This document shows positions 14,501-21,958 of a stretch of 26,517 bases of DNA, in pieces. The stretch is from CAYXGZ01 sp964464755. Lineage in GTDB: Bacteria; Planctomycetota; MHYJ01; JACPRB01. The stretch spans positions 1-26,517 of the forward strand of contig CAYXGZ010000047.1 in assembly GCA_964464755.1 (NCBI GenBank). The letters are read 5' to 3'. The notes below the pieces were generated by a model. It ran no database searches. It was not told the origin of the DNA and worked only from the letters and a program-made list of their open reading frames with translations. Every line of letters starts with the position of its first letter. The stretch's first letter is position 1. Position numbers and translations under genes: made by a program.

Positions 14501-17500
14501 CTTGGTGAAGCAGATGAGCCGCGCGTCCGTCGCGGCCCGCACCGTCGCGCTCACGGGCTCGCCCGTCAGCATCGACATCTCGCCGAAGCACTCGCCGGTG
14601 CCCAGCCGCGCCAGGCGCCGGTCGTTGCCCTGCTCGTCCTTCTGGAGGACGTCGAACTCGCCGTCGACGACGAGGAAGAGCCCGCGCCCGGGCTTGCGCT
14701 CCTCGAGCACGTCCTGCCCCGGCGGCACGACGGCCTGGCGGATGAAGGGGAGGATGCGGTAGCGGTCCTTCGAGTGGACGCCGTAGAAGAGCCGGCTCGC
14801 GGCGAGCGCCTCGAGGGTCTGCTGGATCCCGTCCGGGTCCAGCGGGGCCACGGGCAGGCCGGGGATCGCCGGCGCCGCATCCGCCGCGGAGGAGGCCAGG
14901 GGGGGCTCCGAGGCGCGCTTGCGCAGCGCCTCGAGGACCTCGGCCTCGAACGCGTCCACGCCCGGGCCCGCCTTCACGCGCCGGGCCTCGATCATCACCT
15001 GCGAGGCCTCGCCGAGCTTGCCGGCCTTCACGGCCTCGCGGCCCCGGGCCAGCAGCTCCGCGACCTTCGCGTCGCGCGGGTCGGGACCCTCCGGCGCGGG
15101 GGCCGGCGCGGGCTGGATGTCCTTCAGCGCGGGCGGCGCGGCCGGCGCCTCCGGCGCGGCGGCGGGCTCCTCGGCGGGCTCCGGCAGCTCGCGCACGGAC
15201 GCGATGCCGCGGTCGTTGCGCCGGAAGCAGCGCAGGATCAGCGCCAGCGCGTCCTCGTCGAGCGTCCGCTCCCCGGCCGTCTCGCCGGCCGCGAAGGAGC
15301 ACTCGGGGCGGCTCATCGAGAACGCCCGGCCCAGCGCCGTCTCGCCGCGCTCGTCCTCGAACCGGGCCCCCCGGATCGTGCCCTCGTCGAGGTCGATCTC
15401 CAGCCGCTTCCGACGGCTCTCGACCCGCAGCGTGCCCGTCGCCCGGGCGTCCACCCGCGCGAGCAGGTACTCGAAGGGGGGCAGGGCGTCGAGGACCGCG
15501 GCGTCCTGGCGCTCCAGCGCGTCCGCGCCCCGGCGCAGCCTCGAGGCCAGCAGCCGGGCCAGGTTGGCCATCACCGCGGGCAGCCGGCCGGCCAGGGCGT
15601 AGACCGACGAGGACGGCAGCGCCAGGACCCGGCCCTCCTTCGCGCACGTCACCGTCGCGGGCTCGCCCGCGCCCGTCAGCAGCGTGAACTCCCCGAAGAC
15701 CTCGCCGGGCAGCAGGGTCCGGGTGCGGCTCCGCCCCTTGGCCTCGTCGCGCCGCACGATCTCGAAGGCCCCGTCGGCCGCGAGGTAGACCTCGTCCTCG
15801 ATCCGGCCCTGCCGCACGAGGTCCGTCCCCGCGGGGCAGCTGCGCTCCTCGAGGCGGTCCGCGAACTCCTTCAGCTCCGAGGGCCGCAGGCCGGACAGCA
15901 GCGGCAGGCGCGAGAGCGCCGCGACGGCCGCCTCGACGTCGCCCCGCCGCAGCGGCGCGCCCGACGGCTTCGGCAGCGGGGGCAGCGTCTCGACCGGCCC
16001 CGCGCCCCGGCGCGAGGCCTCGAGGAGCAGCCCGAGCGTGGGCCGCTGCAGGGACCGCACCGGGTTGTCCCGCGTCCCCGACTCGAACTTCCAGGTCCCC
16101 TCGGCCCAGCCGAGCAGCTCCGTCCACGCCGCCTCGCCCTCCGCGCCGCCCGTCGCCGCCTCGATGAGCTCGCCCTCGTGGAACGACAGCGACGCCGCGA
16201 ACGCGCCCTTCGCGAGACGCAGCACGCCGCTGCGGCGGTGGACGTGGATCGCGGAGGCGACGTCGATCAGCGGGATCGATTCGAGGCGCGCGAAGTCCGT
16301 CCCGTCGAGCGCCTCGCCCGCGGGCCGCGCGGCCTCGATGAGGCGCCGGGCGAGCAGGCGGGCCAGGGAGGGCAGCAGCCAGGGAGCCTGGGCCGCGAGC
16401 TCGGGCAGGTCGTCGCGCCGGAAGCCCGCGAGCACGGCCCCGGGGCCGGCCGCGGGCGGCTTCGCCGGCGGCGCGCCCGTGAGGAACTCGAGGGCGCCGG
16501 TGAGATCCCCCTCCGCGGCGCCGGACACCGGTCCCTGCTCGACGACCAGGAGGTCCGAGCCGAGCGGGGCGTCGGCCGTCGCCTCGCCGCGCACGAGGAA
16601 GGGTTTCAGGCGGTTGCGCTCGCGGGCCGACAGGCCGCTGAAGAGCGGCGAGCGCGCCAGCGTCTTGAACGCGGCGTTGAGGTCGCGCCCCCCGGCCGCG
16701 GGCTCCAGGGCCAGCGCCGGGGCGGCGGCCGCGCCCTCGCGGATGCCCGTCCCGCGCCGGCCCACGGAACGCTCGGCCCGCCGCAGGCCGCGGAACAGGA
16801 GCGGGATCGTGGCCTCCTCGATCGTCGCGGCGGCCTCCGGCATGCCGGGGCGGAAGCGGAACGCGCCCGAGGTCAGGCCGAGGAAGCGGAAGAGGGCCTC
16901 CTCGCCCTTCTCGTCGTCGACCCGCGCGCCCGTCAGCGTGCCGTGGACGAGGTCGATCTCGAGGTCCTTCTTCCGGCCCGCGACGTGGAGCGTGCCGGTG
17001 CGCCGCGCGTGGTGCAGCGCCTGGAGGAGCTCGGCCGCGGGCGTGGTCTCCAGCGTCCCCGAGATCTCCGCGTCGCCCTTCGCGGCGACCCAGCGCGAGG
17101 TCCGCGCCAGCCGCCCCGCGAGCAGGCGCGCCAGGTTGGCCGCGACGGCCGGCACCTTCCCGAGCAGCGCCTTGAACTCGTCGCGCCCGATCTCGAGCAC
17201 GAGGCCCGCCGCGGCGCAGGTCACGCCGATGCCCGAGGGCTCGCCGGTGATCATCGACAGGCCGCCGAGCACGTCGCCGGGCCCGAAGGTCTCGATCTTC
17301 TGCTCCTGGTCGTCGGGCCCGCGGCGGACCAGGTCGAAGGAGCCCCCGGCGATCACGAACTCGGAGGGTCCGAGCTGGCCTTGGCGCAGGAGCCGGTCGC
17401 CGGGGGCGCAGCGCCGCTCGGCGAAATGCCGCGAGACCTCGAGCAGCTCCGCGTTGCGGAGGCCGGAGAACACCGGCAGCCGCCGCAGCGCGCGGGCGAC

Positions 17501-20500
17501 CTCGGACACGTCCGCGGCGCCGAAGGGCTTGCCCGAGGGCAGGCCCGGGTCCTCGGCCGAGGTCTCGCCCCGCGAGAGCTCGAGGAGCAGGCCGACGGTG
17601 GACTGCGGGATGCTGCGCGCGACGTCCTCGTTCGGCCGGACCTCGAAGCGCCAGCTGCCGACGACGGCGCCCAGCGCGGCCTTGAGCGCGTCGGGGCCCC
17701 GGGCGTCGCCGGAGCGCGCGTCGAGGACCTGGCCGCCGTTGAACTCGAGGCGGTGCCGGCCGACGCCGGTCAGCAGGCCCAGCGAGCCCGAGAGCTCGTG
17801 GGCGTGGATCGCCTCGAGGAGGTCGAGCAGCGGCACGACCTCGAGCCGCCCGATGCGGCCCTGGACGAGGTCGGGCACGAGGTCCGCGGAGCCGGTGAGC
17901 AGCCGGTGCGCGAGGAGGCGCGAGAGGCCGGTGCCCAGCCAGGGCAGCTCGGCGACGAGGGCCGCGAACTCGGGGCGGCCGATCGCGAGCAGGCGGGAGT
18001 CCTCCGCGGCCCAGACGGTCGCGGGCGCGGCCTGCCCGGTGAGGAAGGGGAGCTCGTTGAAGGTGCCGGAGACGCCGTGGCGCTCGGCCAGGGGCGACGC
18101 GGCCGCCGCGCCGGGGCGCAGCTCCTCGACCGCGCCCTCGAAGCCGATCCAGAGCGCCGGGACGGTGCGGCCCTGGCGGACGGCCTCCGCGCCGCGCGGC
18201 AGCGGCAGCGTCCGGAGGTGGGGGCGCAGGGCCTGGCGGTCGCGCGCGTGCAGGCCGAAGAAGAGCGTCGAGCGCGAGACGGCGTCGAGCGCCGCCTCGG
18301 CCAGCTCGTCGGGCACCGGCTCGAGCGCCGGGGCGTCCTCGATCGGCGAGGCCGGGGCGGCGGCCGCGGCCAGCGGCGTGGAGCCCGTCGGCCGGATGAT
18401 CGTCGTGCCGCCCTGGCCGGCGGCCTCCTGGCGCGCGCGCTCCAGGCGGCGCAGGCCGCGGAGGAGCAGGCCCATCGTGTCCTCGGAGCAGTTGCGCGGC
18501 GAGGCGGGCTTGCCGGGGTGGAACTCGAAGCGGCCGTGCGTCCAGGCGAGCATGACGAGCACCGCCTCGTCGCCCCGCAGGTCCTCGAGGCGGGCGTGGT
18601 GGAGGCGGCCGTCCACGAAGTCGAGCTCGACGGTCTTGCCGTCGCCCTCGACGACGAGCGTCCCGCTCTGGTTGTTGATGTGCACGGCCTGGATGAGGTC
18701 CGCGGGCGGGATCGTCGAGAGGTCGCCGACCGCCTCGCCGGCGAACTGCTGCCCCGCCCAGCGGCTGGCCCGCGTGAGGCGGGCGGCCATGATGCGCGCG
18801 AGGTTGGCGCCGAGCGCGGGGACGGCGCCGAGGAGCTGCTTGAACGCGTCGCGCCGGATCTCGAGCAGGTTGCCGTCGGTGGCGCAGGTCACGGTCGCCT
18901 GCGCGGGCTCGCCGGTGATGATCGACAGCTCGCCGAACCACTGGCCGGGCCGCAGGGTCTCCTGCGTCGTGCGGACGCCCGCGTCGTCGGCGTGGACCAC
19001 GTCGAAGGAGCCGCCCGCGACGATGTAGATCGCGGGGCCGACCTGGCCCTGGCGGATGGCGTCCTCGCCCTGGGCGTAGCGCCGCTCCTGCATCGCGTCG
19101 GTGATGCGCTTCATCTGCTCGGTGCGCAGGCCCGAGAAGAGCGGGATCCAGGACAGCGCGAGGATCGCGGACTCGGGGTCGGCCAGGGAGAAGGGCTCGA
19201 TCTGCTTCGGGAGCGTGGAGCGCTGGAGCACCTGGGTGCCGGGCCGGCCGTCGCGGGTGCGGCGCAGGCCCTCGTTGAGCAGGTGGACGAGGTCGGTGCG
19301 GACCTGGCGGGTGGCGCCCTCGCGCCGGCCCGGGACGAAGCTGAAGCTGCCGGTCACCCAGCCGAGGAAGTCGAGCACGGCCTCCTCGCCGTCCGCGCGG
19401 TCCGTCTGGGCGCCGAAGACCTGGCCGTCCTCGAAGTAGGCGATCATCGACTGCTCGCCGTGCTGCGAGGCGAGCGTGCCCGAGAGCCCGTTGAGGTGGA
19501 TCGCCTCGAGCAGGGCGCTCGGGCTGACGAGGTCGAGCCGGCCCGGGACGCCCTCCTGGAGCTTGGCGACGATCGCCGAGCCGGAGCGCGTGAGGCGCTG
19601 CGCGATGAGGCGGGCGACCGTGATGCCGAGCCAGGGGATCTCCGTCGTCAGCTTGGGGAAGTCCTCGCGCGCGATCGCGAGAAGGCGCGTGTCCGCCGTC
19701 GCGCGGACCGTCGTGGGCGAGGCCTCGCCGGTGAGCATGGACAGCTCGCCGAACGAGTCGCCGGACTTCAGGTGGCCGACGAGGTTCTCGCCGGCCTGCT
19801 CGTCGCGCACGAACACGTCCAGCTCGCCGTGGGCGACGAGGAAGAGGGCGGGGCTGACCTCCCCCTGGGCCAGCGCGGTCTCCGTCGCCTTCATCGTCGT
19901 CGTCTGGAGGTAGGGCAGGATGCGGTTGCGGTCCTTCGCGAGCACGCCGTAGAAGAGGCTCGACTGCGCGAGCATCTCGAGCGCGCGCTTGATGTCCGCG
20001 GGGTCGAGGGGCTCGAGGGCCTTCGAGGGTCCCAGGCGCAGCGGCGAGGCCTCGCCGCCGGGCTCGATGTTGCCCAGGTCGAGCGGCTCCTCGAGCGACG
20101 ACGTCTCCTCGGCGCCGGAGGGCAGGGACTCGAGGATCTCGGAGCCGGCCTCGCGCTCGACGGTCACGTCGTCGAGGTCGAGCGGGTCGGACGCGGCGCC
20201 CGTCACGGTCGGGAGGATGGGGGAGGAGTCCGTCTTCGGGCGCTCCCCGGAGCCGTCGAGCGCGTCGAGCTCGAGCGGGTCGCTGCCCGCGTCGAGGGCG
20301 TCGGGCTGGAGGCTCCGGGCGGGCAGGCGCACGGAGGTGTCGCCCGTGTGCCGCACCGGCTCCTCGGCCGGGGGCTCCGGGGCGGGCTCGGGGGCGGGTT
20401 CCGGCGCGGGCTCCGGCTGCAGCGCGGGCGCGATGACGCTGTCGGTCGTCGAGCCCGGCGCCACGTCGGGCAGGGCCTGCTCGAGCACGAGGGCGGGCGG

Positions 20501-21958
20501 CGGCAGCTCGACGTCGGCGATCGGGACGGGCAGCGGCGGCGCCGCCGTCTCCGCCCGCTCCTCGGAGCGCATCGACACGACGGGCGGCACCGGGTCGGCG
20601 CGGAAGAGGTCGACCACGGCCAGCGTGCGGCCGATGGCGATGACCGGCGCGAAGAACAGCCGGTGGAGCAGCGTGAAGCCCGCGTAGCGGAGGTTGGCCA
20701 GGAGGCCGGAGGAGGGGTCCGCCGCCTGCGCCTCGAGCAGCGTGCTCCCGAAGAGGCGCAGCGCCGGGACGCCGAGCGCCGCGAGGAAGACCCACGCGAT
20801 CGGCCCGAGCGGCAGCAGGCCCGCCATGGCGAGGACCGGCGTGCCGAGGACCGCGACGCTCAGCGCGATCGGCAGCAGCCCGCGGAACAGCCAGAGGTAC
20901 GGCAGGCCCGTCACGCCGAGGTCGCCGGCCGACGGGTTGAAGATCATCCCCGCGTTCTTCACGAGCGTCCGCAGCACCGAGGCGTGGTGCAGGCGGTGCT
21001 CCTCGAAGACCTCGAGCGTGCCCGAGGTCGCGACGGTCACGCCCGCGGGCTCCTCGCGGAAGAAGATCCGGTGCGGCCGGTCCCGGAAGACGCGCTGGAA
21101 GCGGAACCAGAACTCGCGCTCCGGGTCGTGCGACGCGAGCGGGTAGCCGCCCGCCTCGGCGAGCAGGTCCTTGCGCAGCACCGCGATGACGTCGGGCAGG
21201 GCGACGAGGTTGAGCAGCGCGCCCTCGTCGCGCGTGCCGCCGAGGTCGAGCTGCTCGGTCTCGACGTAGTCCATCGCCGCGCTCCAGGAGTCCTCCGGCG
21301 GGTGGTGGCCGGGGAGGAGGCGGCCCGCGGTGCTCGGGACGGCGCGGCCCGCGACGACGGCGACGTTGTCCGGCTCGAGGGCGAAGGTCCGCAGCATCCC
21401 GCGCATCGCGTCCGGCGAGGGCAGGGTGCCGACGGCCAGCGGGCAGACGAGCGGGTAGCGCGCGTGGTTGACGCCGACGTGGATCGCGTCGGCCCGGCCG
21501 CCCGGCTCCTTGTCGACGAGCACGACCTGCGGGTGCTGCGCGCTCGTGTAGACCGCGCGGACCTGGGTCGTCGGGAACTCCTGGCGGTAGCGGGCCGGGG
21601 CGGACTGCATCCCGAACGCCGCGACGAGCGCCTCGAGCGTCCCGTCCTCCGAGCCCTCGTGGACGAGGACGTACTCGCAGGGCGGCTGGGCCAGCGAGAG
21701 CAGGCGCGAGAGGTTGTCGAGGCCCGGCCCCTGGAGGTTCGAGACGGGGAGGACGAACGAGACGGGCGGCAGCGCCGAGGCGGAGACCTCGGGCGACTCG
21801 ATGCCCAGGACCCGCCGCTCGGCCGCCTCCGAGTTGCGCTTCCAGCGGCGGACGGACAGCGCGGCCTCGAGCAGGTTCCACGCGAGGAGGAACGCGATCA
21901 ACGCCTCGGCGAAGACCGAGGCGACGTCGACGGCCGTGACGGCGGCGGGGAGGATCAC
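11549..21958 (-). CDS. Giant membrane protein: degenerate glycosyltransferase-2 domain plus ten cNMP-binding-like/DUF4388 modules
   Basis: This 3469-residue protein has no known name. Residues 10-32 and several helices in about 345-450 should cross the membrane. Residues 66-340 match family-2 membrane glycosyltransferases (VSFVLPVSN, SEDGTLEALVAAF, KEPGGRADAI, NPSAGDLG) but have lost the DxD, GED and QxxRW motifs. A Pro/Glu/Asp-rich linker spans about 456-650. Ten modules then start near residues 651, 925, 1215, 1481, 1760, 2003, 2373, 2663, 2980 and 3232. Each is a cyclic-nucleotide-binding-like barrel (FGELSMLTGE type) followed by a DUF4388/PATAN domain (SGTL, EEA, GSFxFxPG, LLLxGLRR). Modules alternate between two types; 5, 9 and 10 are degenerate. 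A helical linker (about 2289-2346) precedes module 7. The GTG start overlaps the HEAT gene stop as GTGA. No output domain was recognised. It may be a sensor or scaffold; that is inference. Confidence 0.9.
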   Translation of the reverse strand: MILPAAVTAVDVASVFAEALIAFLLAWNLLEAALSVRRWKRNSEAAERRVLGIESPEVSASALPPVSFVLPVSNLQGPGLDNLSRLLSLAQPPCEYVLVHEGSEDGTLEALVAAFGMQSAPARYRQEFPTTQVRAVYTSAQHPQVVLVDKEPGGRADAIHVGVNHARYPLVCPLAVGTLPSPDAMRGMLRTFALEPDNVAVVAGRAVPSTAGRLLPGHHPPEDSWSAAMDYVETEQLDLGGTRDEGALLNLVALPDVIAVLRKDLLAEAGGYPLASHDPEREFWFRFQRVFRDRPHRIFFREEPAGVTVATSGTLEVFEEHRLHHASVLRTLVKNAGMIFNPSAGDLGVTGLPYLWLFRGLLPIALSVAVLGTPVLAMAGLLPLGPIAWVFLAALGVPALRLFGSTLLEAQAADPSSGLLANLRYAGFTLLHRLFFAPVIAIGRTLAVVDLFRADPVPPVVSMRSEERAETAAPPLPVPIADVELPPPALVLEQALPDVAPGSTTDSVIAPALQPEPAPEPAPEPAPEPPAEEPVRHTGDTSVRLPARSLQPDALDAGSDPLELDALDGSGERPKTDSSPILPTVTGAASDPLDLDDVTVEREAGSEILESLPSGAEETSSLEEPLDLGNIEPGGEASPLRLGPSKALEPLDPADIKRALEMLAQSSLFYGVLAKDRNRILPYLQTTTMKATETALAQGEVSPALFLVAHGELDVFVRDEQAGENLVGHLKSGDSFGELSMLTGEASPTTVRATADTRLLAIAREDFPKLTTEIPWLGITVARLIAQRLTRSGSAIVAKLQEGVPGRLDLVSPSALLEAIHLNGLSGTLASQHGEQSMIAYFEDGQVFGAQTDRADGEEAVLDFLGWVTGSFSFVPGRREGATRQVRTDLVHLLNEGLRRTRDGRPGTQVLQRSTLPKQIEPFSLADPESAILALSWIPLFSGLRTEQMKRITDAMQERRYAQGEDAIRQGQVGPAIYIVAGGSFDVVHADDAGVRTTQETLRPGQWFGELSIITGEPAQATVTCATDGNLLEIRRDAFKQLLGAVPALGANLARIMAARLTRASRWAGQQFAGEAVGDLSTIPPADLIQAVHINNQSGTLVVEGDGKTVELDFVDGRLHHARLEDLRGDEAVLVMLAWTHGRFEFHPGKPASPRNCSEDTMGLLLRGLRRLERARQEAAGQGGTTIIRPTGSTPLAAAAAPASPIEDAPALEPVPDELAEAALDAVSRSTLFFGLHARDRQALRPHLRTLPLPRGAEAVRQGRTVPALWIGFEGAVEELRPGAAAASPLAERHGVSGTFNELPFLTGQAAPATVWAAEDSRLLAIGRPEFAALVAELPWLGTGLSRLLAHRLLTGSADLVPDLVQGRIGRLEVVPLLDLLEAIHAHELSGSLGLLTGVGRHRLEFNGGQVLDARSGDARGPDALKAALGAVVGSWRFEVRPNEDVARSIPQSTVGLLLELSRGETSAEDPGLPSGKPFGAADVSEVARALRRLPVFSGLRNAELLEVSRHFAERRCAPGDRLLRQGQLGPSEFVIAGGSFDLVRRGPDDQEQKIETFGPGDVLGGLSMITGEPSGIGVTCAAAGLVLEIGRDEFKALLGKVPAVAANLARLLAGRLARTSRWVAAKGDAEISGTLETTPAAELLQALHHARRTGTLHVAGRKKDLEIDLVHGTLTGARVDDEKGEEALFRFLGLTSGAFRFRPGMPEAAATIEEATIPLLFRGLRRAERSVGRRGTGIREGAAAAPALALEPAAGGRDLNAAFKTLARSPLFSGLSARERNRLKPFLVRGEATADAPLGSDLLVVEQGPVSGAAEGDLTGALEFLTGAPPAKPPAAGPGAVLAGFRRDDLPELAAQAPWLLPSLARLLARRLIEAARPAGEALDGTDFARLESIPLIDVASAIHVHRRSGVLRLAKGAFAASLSFHEGELIEAATGGAEGEAAWTELLGWAEGTWKFESGTRDNPVRSLQRPTLGLLLEASRRGAGPVETLPPLPKPSGAPLRRGDVEAAVAALSRLPLLSGLRPSELKEFADRLEERSCPAGTDLVRQGRIEDEVYLAADGAFEIVRRDEAKGRSRTRTLLPGEVFGEFTLLTGAGEPATVTCAKEGRVLALPSSSVYALAGRLPAVMANLARLLASRLRRGADALERQDAAVLDALPPFEYLLARVDARATGTLRVESRRKRLEIDLDEGTIRGARFEDERGETALGRAFSMSRPECSFAAGETAGERTLDEDALALILRCFRRNDRGIASVRELPEPAEEPAAAPEAPAAPPALKDIQPAPAPAPEGPDPRDAKVAELLARGREAVKAGKLGEASQVMIEARRVKAGPGVDAFEAEVLEALRKRASEPPLASSAADAAPAIPGLPVAPLDPDGIQQTLEALAASRLFYGVHSKDRYRILPFIRQAVVPPGQDVLEERKPGRGLFLVVDGEFDVLQKDEQGNDRRLARLGTGECFGEMSMLTGEPVSATVRAATDARLICFTKEDFPKITAQFPWLGVTLARLIAQRLTRTSVSMVQELRKGMVGRFEMIPVSALVQAINVNQQSGTVHCASLEQVATGVFREGQLCTFRIENRSKGLSSEGEEAFYEFCGWTEGSFRFEPGPRDDAPRQIVTDTVGLLLEGLRRLDEERHRTGVRVAPDSTRAMKAVKPTKQKMEAFSLSDIAQARQAISRIPVFSGLRADQLDEVLSSMEERRTFPGDVIIRQDHLGQALFVVASGDFEVSQKDEAGAENKLATLGPGDCFGETSLLTNQATNSTVACTREGAVLAIPREQFMQLLGRVPVLGASLARILAKRLAGASRWIAEQSEGGFAGRLETMPPAELVQAINVNQQSGTLHIKGGNRSIEVSFKAGQVIDAACRDIRGEEAFFLLLELRRGSFTFRPGEPPVDRTIESDTIGLLFRGMRRSERAANAGVDLEEKAPEQRATAADLASLDSRRWSPEESAEMQKQLAAMKAAKEAREGAKDAPKGATRSRPAEPQVVDALAGSLLFAGVPEELRRTAALLGKRRAPAAGEVLFEPGSAGREVLFVLDGGIEVLRQDEQGRDVPVVTLGPGEIWGIRTFLCGEPTPYRARALKGLEVLAFTPEAVFPLFERSNALAINAARILASRIARAGALLLQGKADQVRPTELLEVLHLTSRTGILTCRRDPSSFEAAFENGQITAAHLDAVKGVEAVSRFALWPSVQLQWRAGAPQRPVNITAPTSALLLHLGSPGRLSQDLGTITSDLGMAVEGLRHAAVFRGLHSDELAEGLDAMRILEIEAAEDLLKPGQGSRAIYAVQDGALRTTEGERLVAGRSFGALTTLTGHRERRGISSEGPTRLVVFSEEDIGRFMSRVPVFAVTLARAMATRILEAARWLHPDPDRAKAASAEEHSFGIALEAAHALRLTGTLGLKRRDQSALAVLEWGELTHLSSPGRPAEGLLADLLSWNDGALEWKPGPSALEANLAANTRWVLYEAWTRLGSR

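Noticed and set aside
21000..21800. Calling the N-terminal domain of the giant protein an active polysaccharide synthase
   Set aside because: The fold anchors match, but the DxD, GED/TED and QxxRW motifs are all replaced.
9489..21881. Reading Kelch gene 4 as the end of a 4130-residue protein reaching back through the giant gene
   Set aside because: Upstream of 11297 the frame is out of phase with the domain-bearing frame and has shadow composition. The AAGGAGG site and signal peptide at 11297 mark the true start.
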